A DNA stretch of 64,000 nt from Kudoa neothunni (Eukaryota > Cnidaria): assembly GCA_964304625.1 (NCBI GenBank), contig OZ199840.1:434001-498000 (forward strand), written 5' to 3'. Positions 36,864 to 48,569 of this stretch are shown piece after piece. The number at the start of each line of letters is the position of its first letter. Position 1 is the first letter of the stretch. Both the position numbers and the translations under genes were made by a program. The notes beneath the pieces were generated by a model. That model worked only from the letters and a program-made list of their open reading frames with translations, searched no databases and was not told the origin of the DNA.

Positions 36864-37449
36864 ATCCGAGAAATCAATCATGGATCATTACTACGCTTAG
36901 GTTCAATTCTTTTGTCAATTGGTTTCTTTCACGTGTGATATCATGAGCAGATAGTTCAATTTTTTATCTCAAATAATTCACCCAATCATATACTAAAGTA
37001 TCGATGTCGTAATTTGAACACCGTATAAAATTTTTTCTCTCTGAAGAAATCAAGCCAGATTATAAAATTATATCTTTCTTCCTAATCAAGATAGTATCTA
37101 GAGTAGAAATAGATGGGAGTTTAAATTTACGAAAAGTAGAATTTTTAAACTCCTGATTAGTATACTTTCAAAAAAATCAATAAATTTATATTTTTGTTTT
37201 ATTATTTCCTTATTTTTAAATTTTCCAGGCATAAATGTAAAAAAAGCACACAACTAAATCCGAGTATAGCTGAAAAGTTACGGGAAATCAATTAACGTTA
37301 ATAATATGAAAAAACTACTTTCGAATTTTCAATTATTAAAAGTTTTGTCAATTATTATTATAACCGATAAATAAAATATATGGATAAAATATTAAAATAA
37401 TATTTTAAGGGAAGAAAGCCTGAAATTACGGGAAATGGGTTACTTACTG
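36864..37449. other. Intergenic stretch
   Basis: No features recognised apart from general AT-richness. Confidence 0.35.
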
Positions 37450-38023
37450 TATTTCGTTATTACAGGACACAAACGTTATTTTAAAAATATAATTTTCTTA
37501 AAACAAAAATTATTGTTAATTATTCAATATACATAAGAAATATTCCTTCTTTTAGTTCCTAATTGCTTTCTCAAAACTAAGAATTAAGTTGGATGCCTAG
37601 GGAGTCAACACAATTAATATCACTTGTAATCAGTAATCATATTTATCATCAATTTTTACATTTTTTATACTATAAATTTTATTTTTATTAAATATCTACT
37701 TATAAAATATATTTACCTATGAAAAGTTATTAAATTACGCAAGGGTGGGTTTGAATAAATAATAGCATGATGAATTTTCCTAGTTCTTAATAGAGTTAAA
37801 AACTTCGATTAATGAAAAAATAGATAAATATTATTCAATGAGAAAACTTTTCCGATTTTACCAATAATTTTACAGACTTAATTTTAAATCTATTTAAACG
37901 CTCATAAAATACAGTAATCTGTATTAAGTTAAAAAATAATATTGGTTAATTTTAATCATTTATAAAATGACTGAAACTGATACTAAATCAAATTATTTGC
38001 TAACTAGTGTTACCTAAATCGAA
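37450..38023. other. 3' flank of Kunitz gene D with empty TTAA site
   Basis: Similar along its length to the 3' flank of gene C. At 37787-37790, TTAATAGAGTTAAAAACTTC aligns with the TTAA that borders piggyBac A and B, so the site is unoccupied. Confidence 0.55.
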
Positions 38024-39595
38024 CTAATTCGGATGGTCATGACTATCCAACAATAATTCTTGTTCCGTTTGGGGATTTGTTTGTTCCGTATTTACTGGAT
38101 CAGCTGCCTCAATATCAGTTGTCTTAGTATCAGTTGTCTCAATATCAGCTGCTTCATCATCAGCGAGTTCTGTTTCCAAATCGGTTGATGTAGTTTCAGA
38201 GCTACTTTCAGGAGCTGTAGTAGTAGTCTCGGTTGTAGTTGCTGGGGTAGTTGTTGGTTCGGATAAAGTAACTTCATTTACACCTTCAGTGCAAATGTAA
38301 CTGCAAAGAGCTTCACTTTCAAAGTTGTTTGCATTTCCACCAATTCCAGTATATGCAAACCTTTTACACATCTTTTCTTTATCATCATAATACCATCTTG
38401 GCAAAGTGCTTGCTTCATTTCCATTACCAGGTTCTTTTGGTTCGCTACATACAGATGGGATATCGGGAAAGGTATTTTCCGTTTCATCATCGTTAACTTT
38501 AAATATTAAATTATATAATTATAAATAATAAAAGAAATATACGAGCAGGGCAGGCACTAATACATTCCCCGGCTGTATCAAAATAATTTTTGGTTGAATC
38601 AACTTCAATATCAACAGCCAACATTTGCATACAGAATTTATTTGTTGAATTGTAGTAGTATTTGGTTGTTATATGCCCCTCGGTTGTTGGTTGGTATGGG
38701 GCAGATTCACATCTTTTAATTGCTGCTTCATCAGCTAAATTTACATATTAAGTTTATTTAATGAATTTATTTTTATTACCGTGACACTTCTTTTGGCATT
38801 GAGAAAATGACTCAAAAACACCACGTAATCCTGTTTGTTTGTCTACGATCGCATGGACACATGTGGACTTTTCCTTGTCACGCACGATCTTGATTTCTGT
38901 TGCAGCAGCATTATTTGAAGTTAAAATGGCACCCACCTCGCAGTCAACCTTGTTAGGTACTTTGTAGGCGTCGTCAGTTGCTATTTTCAACTATAAATAG
39001 CACAAATGAATAATACATTACTTATGCACGTGCCCTTGCAAGCTTCCTCACTTGGAAATGAGTATTTTGGCTCATTGCATCCTTTATATTTATATGTGTG
39101 ACAAGTTCCTGCAGCATCTGTATTAGATCCCTTTTTGAAGTAATATCTGTCGATGGGCGATTTGTTACAAACGTTGAATGAACTGTCTCCATTGCTCTGA
39201 AGGTCAGTGTTCGAACTAGGGTTTCCTTCAGCCTGGCAAGCACCAACTCGACTCACGTAATCATATTCAACTAAATTATCATAGAAATATAAAAAAACTA
39301 TATAATACGTTCTTTGTTGCATTCTTCTAACGACGCAAAATTATTGAAGTTAGATCCCCCGGCTCCTCTGTACGAAAAGCTTTTGCATGTAGCAGTATCT
39401 TTATGAAGGTAATATCTAGTTGGAAAAGATTTTAAATGAATCCTATGATTTTTTGTAGCATCAAAATCATATTTTGTATCTGCTAAAATTAATATAAATG
39501 TGATCACATTCGATTCAACTACCAGCGCTAGTGAGAAAAGAAAGAGGTATGCATGCAGAGATAATACAGATCAAGATTGGTAAAAAGACTTTCAT
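38024..39595 (-). CDS. Kunitz gene D: secreted five-module Kunitz-like protein
   Basis: Exons: 39595-39523, 39482-39309, 39270-39022, 38980-38780, 38734-38543 and 38496-38024; mostly 38-46 nt phase-1 introns; 453 residues in one frame. The signal peptide MKVFLPILICIISACIPLSF and module 1 are nearly identical to copy A, while modules 2 and 3 resemble copy B (YKYKGCNEPKYSFPS, KQTGLRGVFESFSQCQKKC). Module 2 has all six cysteines and Asn at P1 (FNVCNKSPID). Modules 3-5 lack Cys2 and Cys4. The tail is Thr/Glu/Asp-rich with short repeated ETTD-like units and ends LLLDSHDHPN. The 5' flank matches that of gene A for over 200 bp. Confidence 0.85.
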
Positions 39596-39829
39596 ACTGG
39601 AAGTTAACCAAACTTCTAACTAGACCAGGTGGATTAAAATTATACTATAATGCTCGTGAATGAAGTTATTCGATATGCTGACTTAATGGTTATATCTTTA
39701 TTGCATACAGTTAATTAATAAACACAAGCAAATCACTATTCATTTCATAGCCAAATAATAAAATTATAGAGGATTATAAATACATGCATTGATCCATTCA
39801 TTTTTTTAAAATAAACCTATAGTCAAAGG

Positions 39830-41490
39830 ATCGATGTTAATTGAACAAATGTGTTGGCATATTTCCGCAATAATGCCGTTTAATAGGATTAATAATCAGG
39901 TATATACACATCGAAAGTAATTATTTAACTCAATTAATCTTCGAATATTACATTTTTTAATATAATAAAAAATGTAATTTTACAAAACTTGTTAATGAAT
40001 AACATCCAAAATGCTGGAGCGTAGTAATCTAACTGGATTTATTCGATTTAGTTCGTAAAAAATCGAATTGATGATTGAATATATTGTTTTTAGGAAAGTT
40101 TGCGTGTGTTACAATATTTTAATATAAAATGATATTTTATTTCGTGGAATGAAATAACTTTGAAATTTTTTTTAATGTGTTATTAAACTGGATAGATTAT
40201 ACGCAAACAAATAACAAATTATTTTAGCATGTAGTCTAATAAAAAAATTCTTAAAAGTAGACAAAATTACAGTTAAATAAAATTCCACATTCACTATAAA
40301 CTATATTAACTTTTTACTATAACGTATAATTTATTATAAAAAATTAAAATTTTAAAAATATTCATGTGATAATCAGATTTAATATGTTTTACCTGCAACA
40401 ATGAAAAAATGCGTAGTTATCAAAGTAATTTGAAATTAGAACTATTTTAATTTATTATTAGATCCTATTAATTATATTATCAATTTTTCAAATGTCAAAT
40501 TCTAGTATATAATCCAATTACATTAATTAAATATTATAAACATTATATAGAACAATACTGCTATAAAGACACAGTTTATTTTAACGAAAATACACTGAAG
40601 TTAAATGAAATTTTGGTTGGCGAAGTTAAATCAATAGATAGTTCACAGGGTTGCATTTTTATGCACTGTGGTAATCATAAGGGTGCTATAATCAACCATA
40701 TTACCTTTGGTACGCTACCCTGCACTAAAGTAAATTAATGGGAGTTCAGCATTTTTAATTGACTTCTAGTATAAGCCTGAAACATTTCATATTAATGAAA
40801 CAAGAAGTCAAATCATAAACGGAAAAAAGGTGATTGATAATTCACAAGGTAAAGCAGGTTATAAACTGATTTTAATTTTTATATAGTCTATTCTCTTCTT
40901 TGCAAATTCTTTGGTAATAATCATCTTAATTTTTTGTGATGGTATAAAATTTCATTCCTAAGAAAACAATTTATTTTGGGATTTTTGATAATAAAATATT
41001 AAAAAATTAGATTTAAAGTTCATGCAATCAAATAATTGTTTGGTTTTGGTGGGACAAGCTGAACTGATATCTCTACCAAATATGTTAGATAAAGTGAGTA
41101 TTAAAGTTCTTACAAGTTTGAATATGAATTTAGATTCTAAATAGCTTCCCTCTTGGATCCTATAAATTATCTTCGATGAAGATTGAAACAAGTTCTTTTC
41201 AATTTATGTAAGATACTAATGAATAAATATTTGTTATACACTATTAATTAGAGTTTCTCCGAGGAGAAGATTATATAGTTAGAGTGATATGTTTAATTGA
41301 TACATAGATATGTAGAGGTCGCAATCGGAATAATTATGAATTCTTCAATAACTAGCATCTTTTCTGACTATTTATATAAAAATATTCAACACGAACTTTT
41401 CATAAATGATTTTGGAGTATACTTAGTCAATCCAAGTATTTCGAGTTATTAAAAAAATAGAATTCAATAACTTTATAGATAGTACAAATA
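39830..41490. other. Intergenic region
   Basis: Very AT-rich. A minus-strand open frame at 40958-41191 has no recognised family. A short inverted pair CAGGGTTGC (40648) and GCTACCCTG (about 40718-40727) is too small to name. Confidence 0.3.
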
Positions 41491-41492
41491 AA

Positions 41493-43332
41493 ATGCCATC
41501 AAGGGGACATCACCATAAATTTCACTCAACACTAACAAACGTAAACTATTATTATTATATTAATTAATATATGATGAAAATTATATAGAATCAATTATTT
41601 CAAAGTTACCTTAATAAAATCAGTCTCAATGAACTGAGCGAATTAATTTATAAAGGAGATTTTTACAATTTGACTCTAAATCTACTATCTCATATCCAGG
41701 CCGCAGCAGTATTTTTTCTAAATTTGATATCTTTTAAATAATAAATAGATTGAGGAAAAGAGTTTTTTGGCTCTTCAAACTTTATTTCGTAAATATGAAA
41801 GGAGTTTTCAACGAATGAAGTTATTTCTATAAAAACAAATAGATAAAATTTTGACATTATACTTAGTGATTTGGAACTATATAGAATAATGAAAAATTAT
41901 TGGATTCTAAGCCACATTTTTCACTCTAATTATTCGGTCGATTTTTCAAAAATTTATTCTAAAATATCTCCCAAAAATCCCTCCTCGATTTTATTTGCAT
42001 CTACTCTACAACTAAAACCCAACAAAAATGTAAAATTCGAACTTCAAAATGACTCTTCTTGCGGTACCACTATAAGTGGTACCTTTTTAAATCCCAGTTC
42101 AAGTGTTACCATGGTTTGTCTGAAACTACAAAACTGTGCCATTGACCTCATTGTGTTTTTTATTGAGAAGCATACCAATTCTAACGACTTCCATGTAACC
42201 TTCCAATCTGGGAAACAATTAAGACCAACAAAAGCAACTTGTACTTCGTTTAATATACAAGAAAGTATATTAAAGCATTTGAAATTCTTATAATTAAAAT
42301 TTTATCCTAGATAATCCCAAAATGTGGAGCAGTTACCTATGCCCAACAAGAAATTATGCTGGAAAACATCTCGCTAATAGTATCACTTGTTTATGCAAAA
42401 ATAAGTTTTTCTTTTATTCGAGTCAAAATGGATCCATTTACAATAAATTAATTGCAGCTTATCGATGGATATTTGGAATTGTGTTGCTTTTTCTTCTCTG
42501 TTCAGGTATCTATGGCTTTAAAACAAGGTAGTCAATAAATGAATGCATGACATTAACGTTCGTCATAGACCATTTCGATCCAACCATTTAAATCGGGCAA
42601 TATACTCCCATTTTTGTATGAATGTATGGTTAATGGTTGCTATTTTTTTACAAACGTATCCAATGGGCCAAAATAGTTGTTATGCGTTTTCTGCAACTGA
42701 GTTCATCTTGACACTATCTATTATAATTCATTATGGATTCTCCTTTGTTTATTATATGAATCCGGGATCAATAAAAAAAACGAGTGTTGAATTATTCCAT
42801 CTAATTGCATCAATATGTATCAAAATAATTTTGTATAAAATATAAAAACTAATATTCTATTTCAGGTTTACCTCTATGCTGCACAGTAGTTATAATTGGA
42901 GTTAAACGTTATTTCTTCCAGGCTAACATAATGTACGACTTTAAAGTTTATTATTATTTTATATTTTTTAGGTGCCATATTCATCAACGTCAATTTCATT
43001 GGGTTGTTATAGCGACAGGATTATCAGTGTTGGTTCTGAGCATTGCTTCATACATATACAACTCTGAAACCTGCCGCTATAGACGCTGCTCATTAATATC
43101 GTTAATTAGCATAGTGATAATCAATTGTGTGCCCTTGATGGACCAGACCTTCGGTCAAAAATATCAATATCAACTTTATGTAGGATGTGCAAGGCTATAT
43201 CTTACACTTTGTCGTGCTTTGTATGTGGCTTGTTTCTCCCTCTTTATACACTATCGAGAACAACTCTATTGGAATGAAGTTGATGATGCAAAATTGATGA
43301 GGGATTATATGACAGATTCTGTCGTAAATTAA
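41493..43332 (+). CDS. Adhesion-GPCR-like receptor (GPS-like region plus seven membrane segments)
   Basis: The last five exons join cleanly: to 42264, 42311-42527, 42569-42816, 42866-42932 and 42972-43332, with introns of 39-49 nt. Three upstream small exons (about 41493-41818) continue the same frame, but the true start is uncertain. Before the membrane part lies a Cys-containing region ending SITCLCKNKFFFYSSQ, which aligns with the C-x-C-N-H-L-T-x-F end of a GPS motif but lacks the His-Leu-Thr cleavage triad. Seven hydrophobic segments follow (WIFGIVLLFLLCSGIYGF to YLTLCRALYVACFSLFIHY). RPFRSNHLNRAIYSHFCMNV after segment 1 and the cysteines in SCYAF and MCHIH fit family B2 receptors. The C-tail is short (to DYMTDSVVN). 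Ligand and coupling are unknown. Confidence 0.6.
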
Positions 43333-43610
43333 TGAATTCATTCCATATTATTTCTTCAAATATTAACAATATCATTTTTTCATTTTATAAGTTCAAATTA
43401 TTCGAAAAATTATAGATCAATCCAAATTTATTATATTAGCATGCTTGTTTAAAAAAATTTTTGCTTATTAACTTTTTCACAATATAAATAATTTAAATAA
43501 AACACAATTTTTATTTTTTTAATTAATATTTATTGCGTAAATATTAATCATTAGTTTTATCTATTCGATTTATAAATTAATCTGATTTTAGATTTGAATA
43601 AAGATATTAA

Positions 43611-44096
43611 CCCTTTATGAACCACCTTGGGCTTCATGGGCCCATCTATGCATTAAATGCCACCTTTTTCTGTTTAAATTTTAATTTTAAGGCCAAATTT
43701 CAAGTATATTCACGAACTTTACCTTTCTTGGGTTTACTCAAATTTTTTAAAATTATGTTATTTAATTTTAATCCCGTTTTGATTAATTTAAAGCTGCTGT
43801 TAAGAATTTGACGTATTGTTAAATTAGAAATACGCATTTTTGATGTATCTGCATGATTTAAAGCTTATTCGTTTGAAGTGATTAAAATGTCTTCGGCCTG
43901 CGAAAGTATAACATATGGTTAACTTAACAATTTCTTAGAAAATATAAATAAATTAGACGAAAGTTCAGCTGATGAATTAAATAATGAGTATATTTTCCCC
44001 AAATTCATAATGATGTAATCGATATTTTTTAATCCATAGGATTCAGAAGCCCAAAATAGTCAAAATCGTGACCGCTACAAGGCGGTCCACGAAAAT
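43611..44096. mobile_element. TTAA-flanked non-autonomous piggyBac-like element
   Basis: TTAA at 43607-43610 and 44097-44100 enclose 486 bp. The ends are weakly inverted: CCTTTATGAACCACCTTG on the left against TTTTCGTGGACCGCCTTG as the reverse complement of the right. A palindrome GGGCTTCATGGGCCC lies next to the left end. No coding capacity; the open frame at 43617-43811 is chance. Confidence 0.5.
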
Positions 44097-44402
44097 TTAA
44101 CGAAAAAAATTAATGCATTATCCAAGTTATATTTAAATTACAATTTATTATTTTTAAATTTAATCTTTTTATATTTCTTTTCTTTACTTTGGTTAAAATT
44201 ACCTATGAATTAATATAATTATTGATATAAGAGTTAATAATAGTTGTGAAGAACAGTCTCGTATTTATGATTTAACGAGAAATTTAAACTCCCTCTTTTC
44301 AAGCAAATATGATAAGCATCAGAATAATAAATGCATTATACATTACACTATTATTACTATAACTTAATTCAAAATTTTTCGAATTGGTCTTCATTCAAGA
44401 TA

Positions 44403-47011
44403 CAGTCGAACTTGGATATTGTCTAACCGTATATTACGTAATTTCACAAGTTCATTGAAATATAATGGATATTTTAAATTTTTACTTAGACTTTGCTTTC
44501 ATATTATTTAAATTAATGTTAACTCAGCAAGCGAAAATAAAAAGTTTATGTTAAAGAAATATAAATTTAAGTTAGTGTGTTAAAACTAAAATTTTTCTGC
44601 GGCGTAACATTTTGTTCAATTTCATCCTCAATTAACCTTCTTTTTTAATTCTGCCAAACAAAAATGGTAAGGAATCAGCAAACAGTGACTGAAAAAAATG
44701 AAATAATCGAATACTATAATTCGATAAAATCACTCCAAGGAAATGAGGAATGACTTTTAAACCTCCCAAGCCATCTAGTAATATAAAATTATCTAATCCA
44801 AATATATATATATATATATATATATTTGAAAGATATTCTACTATTAACTCTCCCCGGACAAAGCGGGTCTATCTATTGTGACCCCATATTCGGTAAATCT
44901 TATTTTTATAAAAAAAAACCTCGTAGACTTCAGTATTAAATTCACTCAATATTAGAAAATGTATGAAACATATTAGAATTTATCCAGGAAAAAATGCTTG
45001 TATAATTGAACGCATGTTCTCCATACGCCCACACACTTCATGTTATAACTCCATATTAAAATTATCAATAGATAAAAATAAAAAACGACCAATTATCGAA
45101 TTTAATATAAATTAAACGTTAAATAAATGTGAAAATTGTACGTTTACCTTTTTCCTATCGAATGTTTACGATGACGTCATAAGATTAAATTAAGATTTAT
45201 CGTCCACATGTATTTTAAACGTTGGAGGTAAACAAAGTATATTATTTCATTTTAGATGATTAATTTAAGCATAAATTTATGTGTAGGAATGCCATTTGAT
45301 AATGATAATAATTTTGGGCTAATTTTCAGTATACGTGTACCAATTTCGGGAGGGGACATCTTAACTTATTGGTGAATATTCGCACAAGATTTTCAAGGGT
45401 CATTATCATTTGCGTTTATAATACAGTTTAGAACTATTTAATAAATATATTGATATCGGCGTAACGTCTAATTCACAGAAATCATTGATCCACACAAAAG
45501 ATCATGACGCGCATTTTGTTAATGAAATATTAATAAAAAATTAATATACTATGCCATATCTACAAGCAACCTATTTTCTCGCCCCATAGATTCAAAAAAA
45601 AACTTTTTTTATTCTCAGACATGTGGTTTAGAAACCGATTGATGTTATCTTTGACAAAATTTTCTTCCGCTTTGGGAAATCCCGGAATGAATGTGATTTA
45701 TTTTTAAATAAATCTATTTTCAATTTTCATATTTAATTTGATTAATTTGAATGTACAGACATACTAAAATACTTACAACTATGATCCATACTTAACCCTA
45801 CTTTCAATGTTGTGATTAACGACTTTTCCAGGAAATCATGCCTGATATCTTGTACGGTCGCTTGTGTTCATTTCTTTTCTATATTTAATTGAACCACGTT
45901 ATTTTACCTCCAGAAACTATCAACAATGTAAATACAATAAAACATACATTGGTAACCTAGAATAACAAGCGTTTTGATGTAGATGTTTATAATATTTAAT
46001 GGAAGACTTAATCACATTTTTCTCAATTTTATTCCCTCCAACGCAAACTTCTAATCTGTTTATATAACCATGCGGTGAGTAATAATTACAAGAATAACTT
46101 TAGGGATCAATTTCACAATAAAATAAGAAAATAATGATAGGGTCAAAAACGACCCCCATGTGCACACACGGTCCTTCGACAGTTAATAGAATTTTAGTTT
46201 CTCAAGATAATATTATTAATTCTATTATTTCGGCTTAAAAAAAGAATAAAAGAAGACAAATACACGGAGTTAGTTAATTTATTCTATACATGAATTATTA
46301 AAATGCGAAATGAAAACAAGGTTTTTCCTGCTTACTTGATTGTCGAAAAGAAAAAAAATATCGCTAAATTCATAGGTATTGACAAATTTACTAGAAGTAA
46401 CAGTTGGTTCGTAGAATTTAAAAATAGATTTAGAATTAAATTTAAAAAAATTTCGCTACGATACGAAGAGTGAAACGTAATAAATATTGATAATTCAAAA
46501 CTAATATAGAAAATCTAGACTTTTTGAACATTATACTTTGATACTACAATATACCAAATTAAACATTGATTAATAGATAATGAAAACTTATCTCAAAATT
46601 AATCTAAAAATAATGTTGAGAATTTCGCAACACTATTTAATTATATATCAAATTTAATTTTTAGATAAAAATATGACGAAATCAACAATATTGAAGAAGA
46701 GGGGTAATACATAAGGAATCAATAGCTTTACCTGATGCGTATGCAACTGATAAATTTCAGGAAAATTTCGATCCAACTTTTGTTAGAAAACTCAACGGCA
46801 TTATTTTCAAAATAAATATTTATGGATTTCATATCTGAGATAATCCGAAATTGGTGCAAATAAGTTTAAATTACCGGTTATTTTAAACCCCGATAAAATT
46901 TTGTTTTTTGCACATAACGCACGTTCGTTAATACCCTGTATTGCGTAAAATCTCCCCATTGCGTAATTTATTCCCATTCTCGGAAAATTACACAATATCC
47001 AGGTTCGACTG
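44403..47011 (+). mobile_element. Tigger/pogo element 2, split by a nested element and internally deleted
   Basis: Flanked by TA at both ends (44401-44402 and 47012-47013). The ends are inverted: CAGTCGAACTTGGATATTGT on the left and, reverse-complemented, CAGTCGAACCTGGATATTGT on the right. 44665-44740 encodes QQTVTEKNEIIEYYNS, the first helix-turn-helix of a Tigger transposase. After a nested element (44848-46182), 46385-46470 continues with SNSWFVEFKNRFRI, the CENP-B-type DNA-binding helix. Only about 540 bp remain to the right end, so the DDE domain is missing. Confidence 0.8.
44848..46182. mobile_element. TTAA-flanked element nested in Tigger 2
   Basis: TTAA at 44844-44847 and 46183-46186. 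Both ends carry a short hairpin: GGGTC...GACCC at 44864-44885 and at 46140-46156. It separates the two DNA-binding parts of the Tigger transposase, so it is the younger insertion. No transposase was recognised inside. Assigning it to piggyBac rests on the target site and hairpin ends only. Confidence 0.5.
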
Positions 47012-47089
47012 TATTATGGAAAATGCAAATTAGGTTGTCAATTTATTCATAAATATAATAACTTATATTATTAATAACGCTATAAATAG

Positions 47090-47883
47090 GGAATGAAATT
47101 TTTGATCGATTTAAACCGTCGATTTTATCAGGTTGGTTCGATGTTTATTTTTTCGGATTGTTTTGGAAAGCGCGCCTTAATAAGAATGTTTAGGAAAAGA
47201 TGCGATTTGAATAATTATATTAAGGATTGAGTTAGTTCGGAAGTTAATTGAATGAATTTGTTTACAAATACAGCACTTAAAGTTACGTACAAAACCATGT
47301 GCGGAAACATATTGCGTTATCAAAGCATCATTCAATGCTAGAATCGTTAAAGCGTGTCTCTCCTGGCCCCTTTTATTATTTAAAGATCATAAAAATCAAA
47401 AAATAATGATATATCTTGTTCTAGTCGTGATGTATGGTGGGATTACCATTTAAAATAATAGAAAGTTACACAAGACCTAGAAGTGTTTCCTGAAAATATT
47501 GCCCTACAACACGCTTACTTTCTAATGTTGAAACTTTTGTTGAAAAGTACTTATTCAAATTTTTTAAAAAAGACTTTAGCAGCATAAACTTGCCGACAAT
47601 TTTTATGGATTCTTAAAATTACCGGTGTCTTCAATCACAATAACAATTTTTGTTAAGATTAGGCATGTTCTTTCACGAGACAGAATATCTCTTTCGAGAG
47701 GAAAAATCTCTATGGTATTATACTTATATTAAAATGGTGAAACTAAAATATAATTTTATTATATATTGTGTAATGTTAATTAGTATTTTTTGCGGCATTG
47801 AGATGTCTGCGCAGACATGCATAAAAGTCGATTTAAACCGTCGATTATTCCAAAAATAAACGTCGAAAATTACATTCCCTTGT
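47090..47883. mobile_element. MITE with 9-bp target duplication (MULE-type)
   Basis: The direct repeat TATAAATAG lies at 47081-47089 and 47884-47892. Inside, GGAATGAAATTTTTGATCG on the left mirrors CGAAAATTACATTCCC on the right, and the motif TCGATTTAAACCGTCGA occurs near both ends (about 47105 and 47828). A 9-bp duplication suits Mutator-like elements. No transposase; open frames inside are chance. Confidence 0.55.
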
Positions 47884-47892
47884 TATAAATAG

Positions 47893-48569
47893 TAAAAGTA
47901 TTAATAGATTTAACTTCGTAAGGTAGTCAAATATAAGACAACTTTATTTTACTCATTTGCGCATGCTAAATATACATAAAATCCGTCTGTTGCTATGTAA
48001 ATAACATATTGAAACAAATTATGATAATTTTTTTTACTTTGATAAAAATAATATTGTTCTACTTTAGAATAATATATTCTCTTTATATGAACGATTCTTA
48101 TCTGTTTATCAATTTATCAAATATTCCATTATATCAATATTTTATGACAAATATGAATTTAGGATTCATCAAAATATACTTTTTAGTGACAAAATTTTGT
48201 TTTGAATATATAAAATAAGAATAATTTCCTATCACTTATATATAATTATATAAACATTGTATTTATTGTACTCCATGGACTTTAATTATAGTATTAAAAC
48301 AAAATGATTCAATTAGATATAATATTTTATAATAATAAAAATAGCCGGAGAATTAATTTTTATAATTGTCTCGAAAATAATAACTGTTTTATTTCTCCTA
48401 AAAGTAACGAGAAATTGCGAATTTTATAATAATTGTATTACGTGACTTAGCTTAATTTTATTTTTAATAATTTTTCTACCTTACTCAATAAAATTCACAG
48501 AAATAAAATGGATATTTTATAGCTTTAAAAAATTCTCGCTTATTGTCGTATGCAGTCGCCATATTTTCA
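47893..48569. other. Upstream region of GINS2
   Basis: Low-complexity AT-rich sequence. The open frame at 48009-48218 is hydrophobic by composition and has no support as a gene. Confidence 0.35.

Noticed and set aside
40648-40727. Short inverted pair CAGGGTTGC/GCTACCCTG like tiny hAT ends
   Set aside because: Only about 80 bp, no target duplication and no second copy in the window.
42063-42083. Perfect hairpin GGTACCACT-ATA-AGTGGTACC
   Set aside because: It lies inside a coding exon of the receptor-like gene; coding use explains the sequence and nothing else points to a regulatory site.
43617-43811. Open frame of 64 codons
   Set aside because: Lies within a TTAA-bounded non-autonomous element; composition only.
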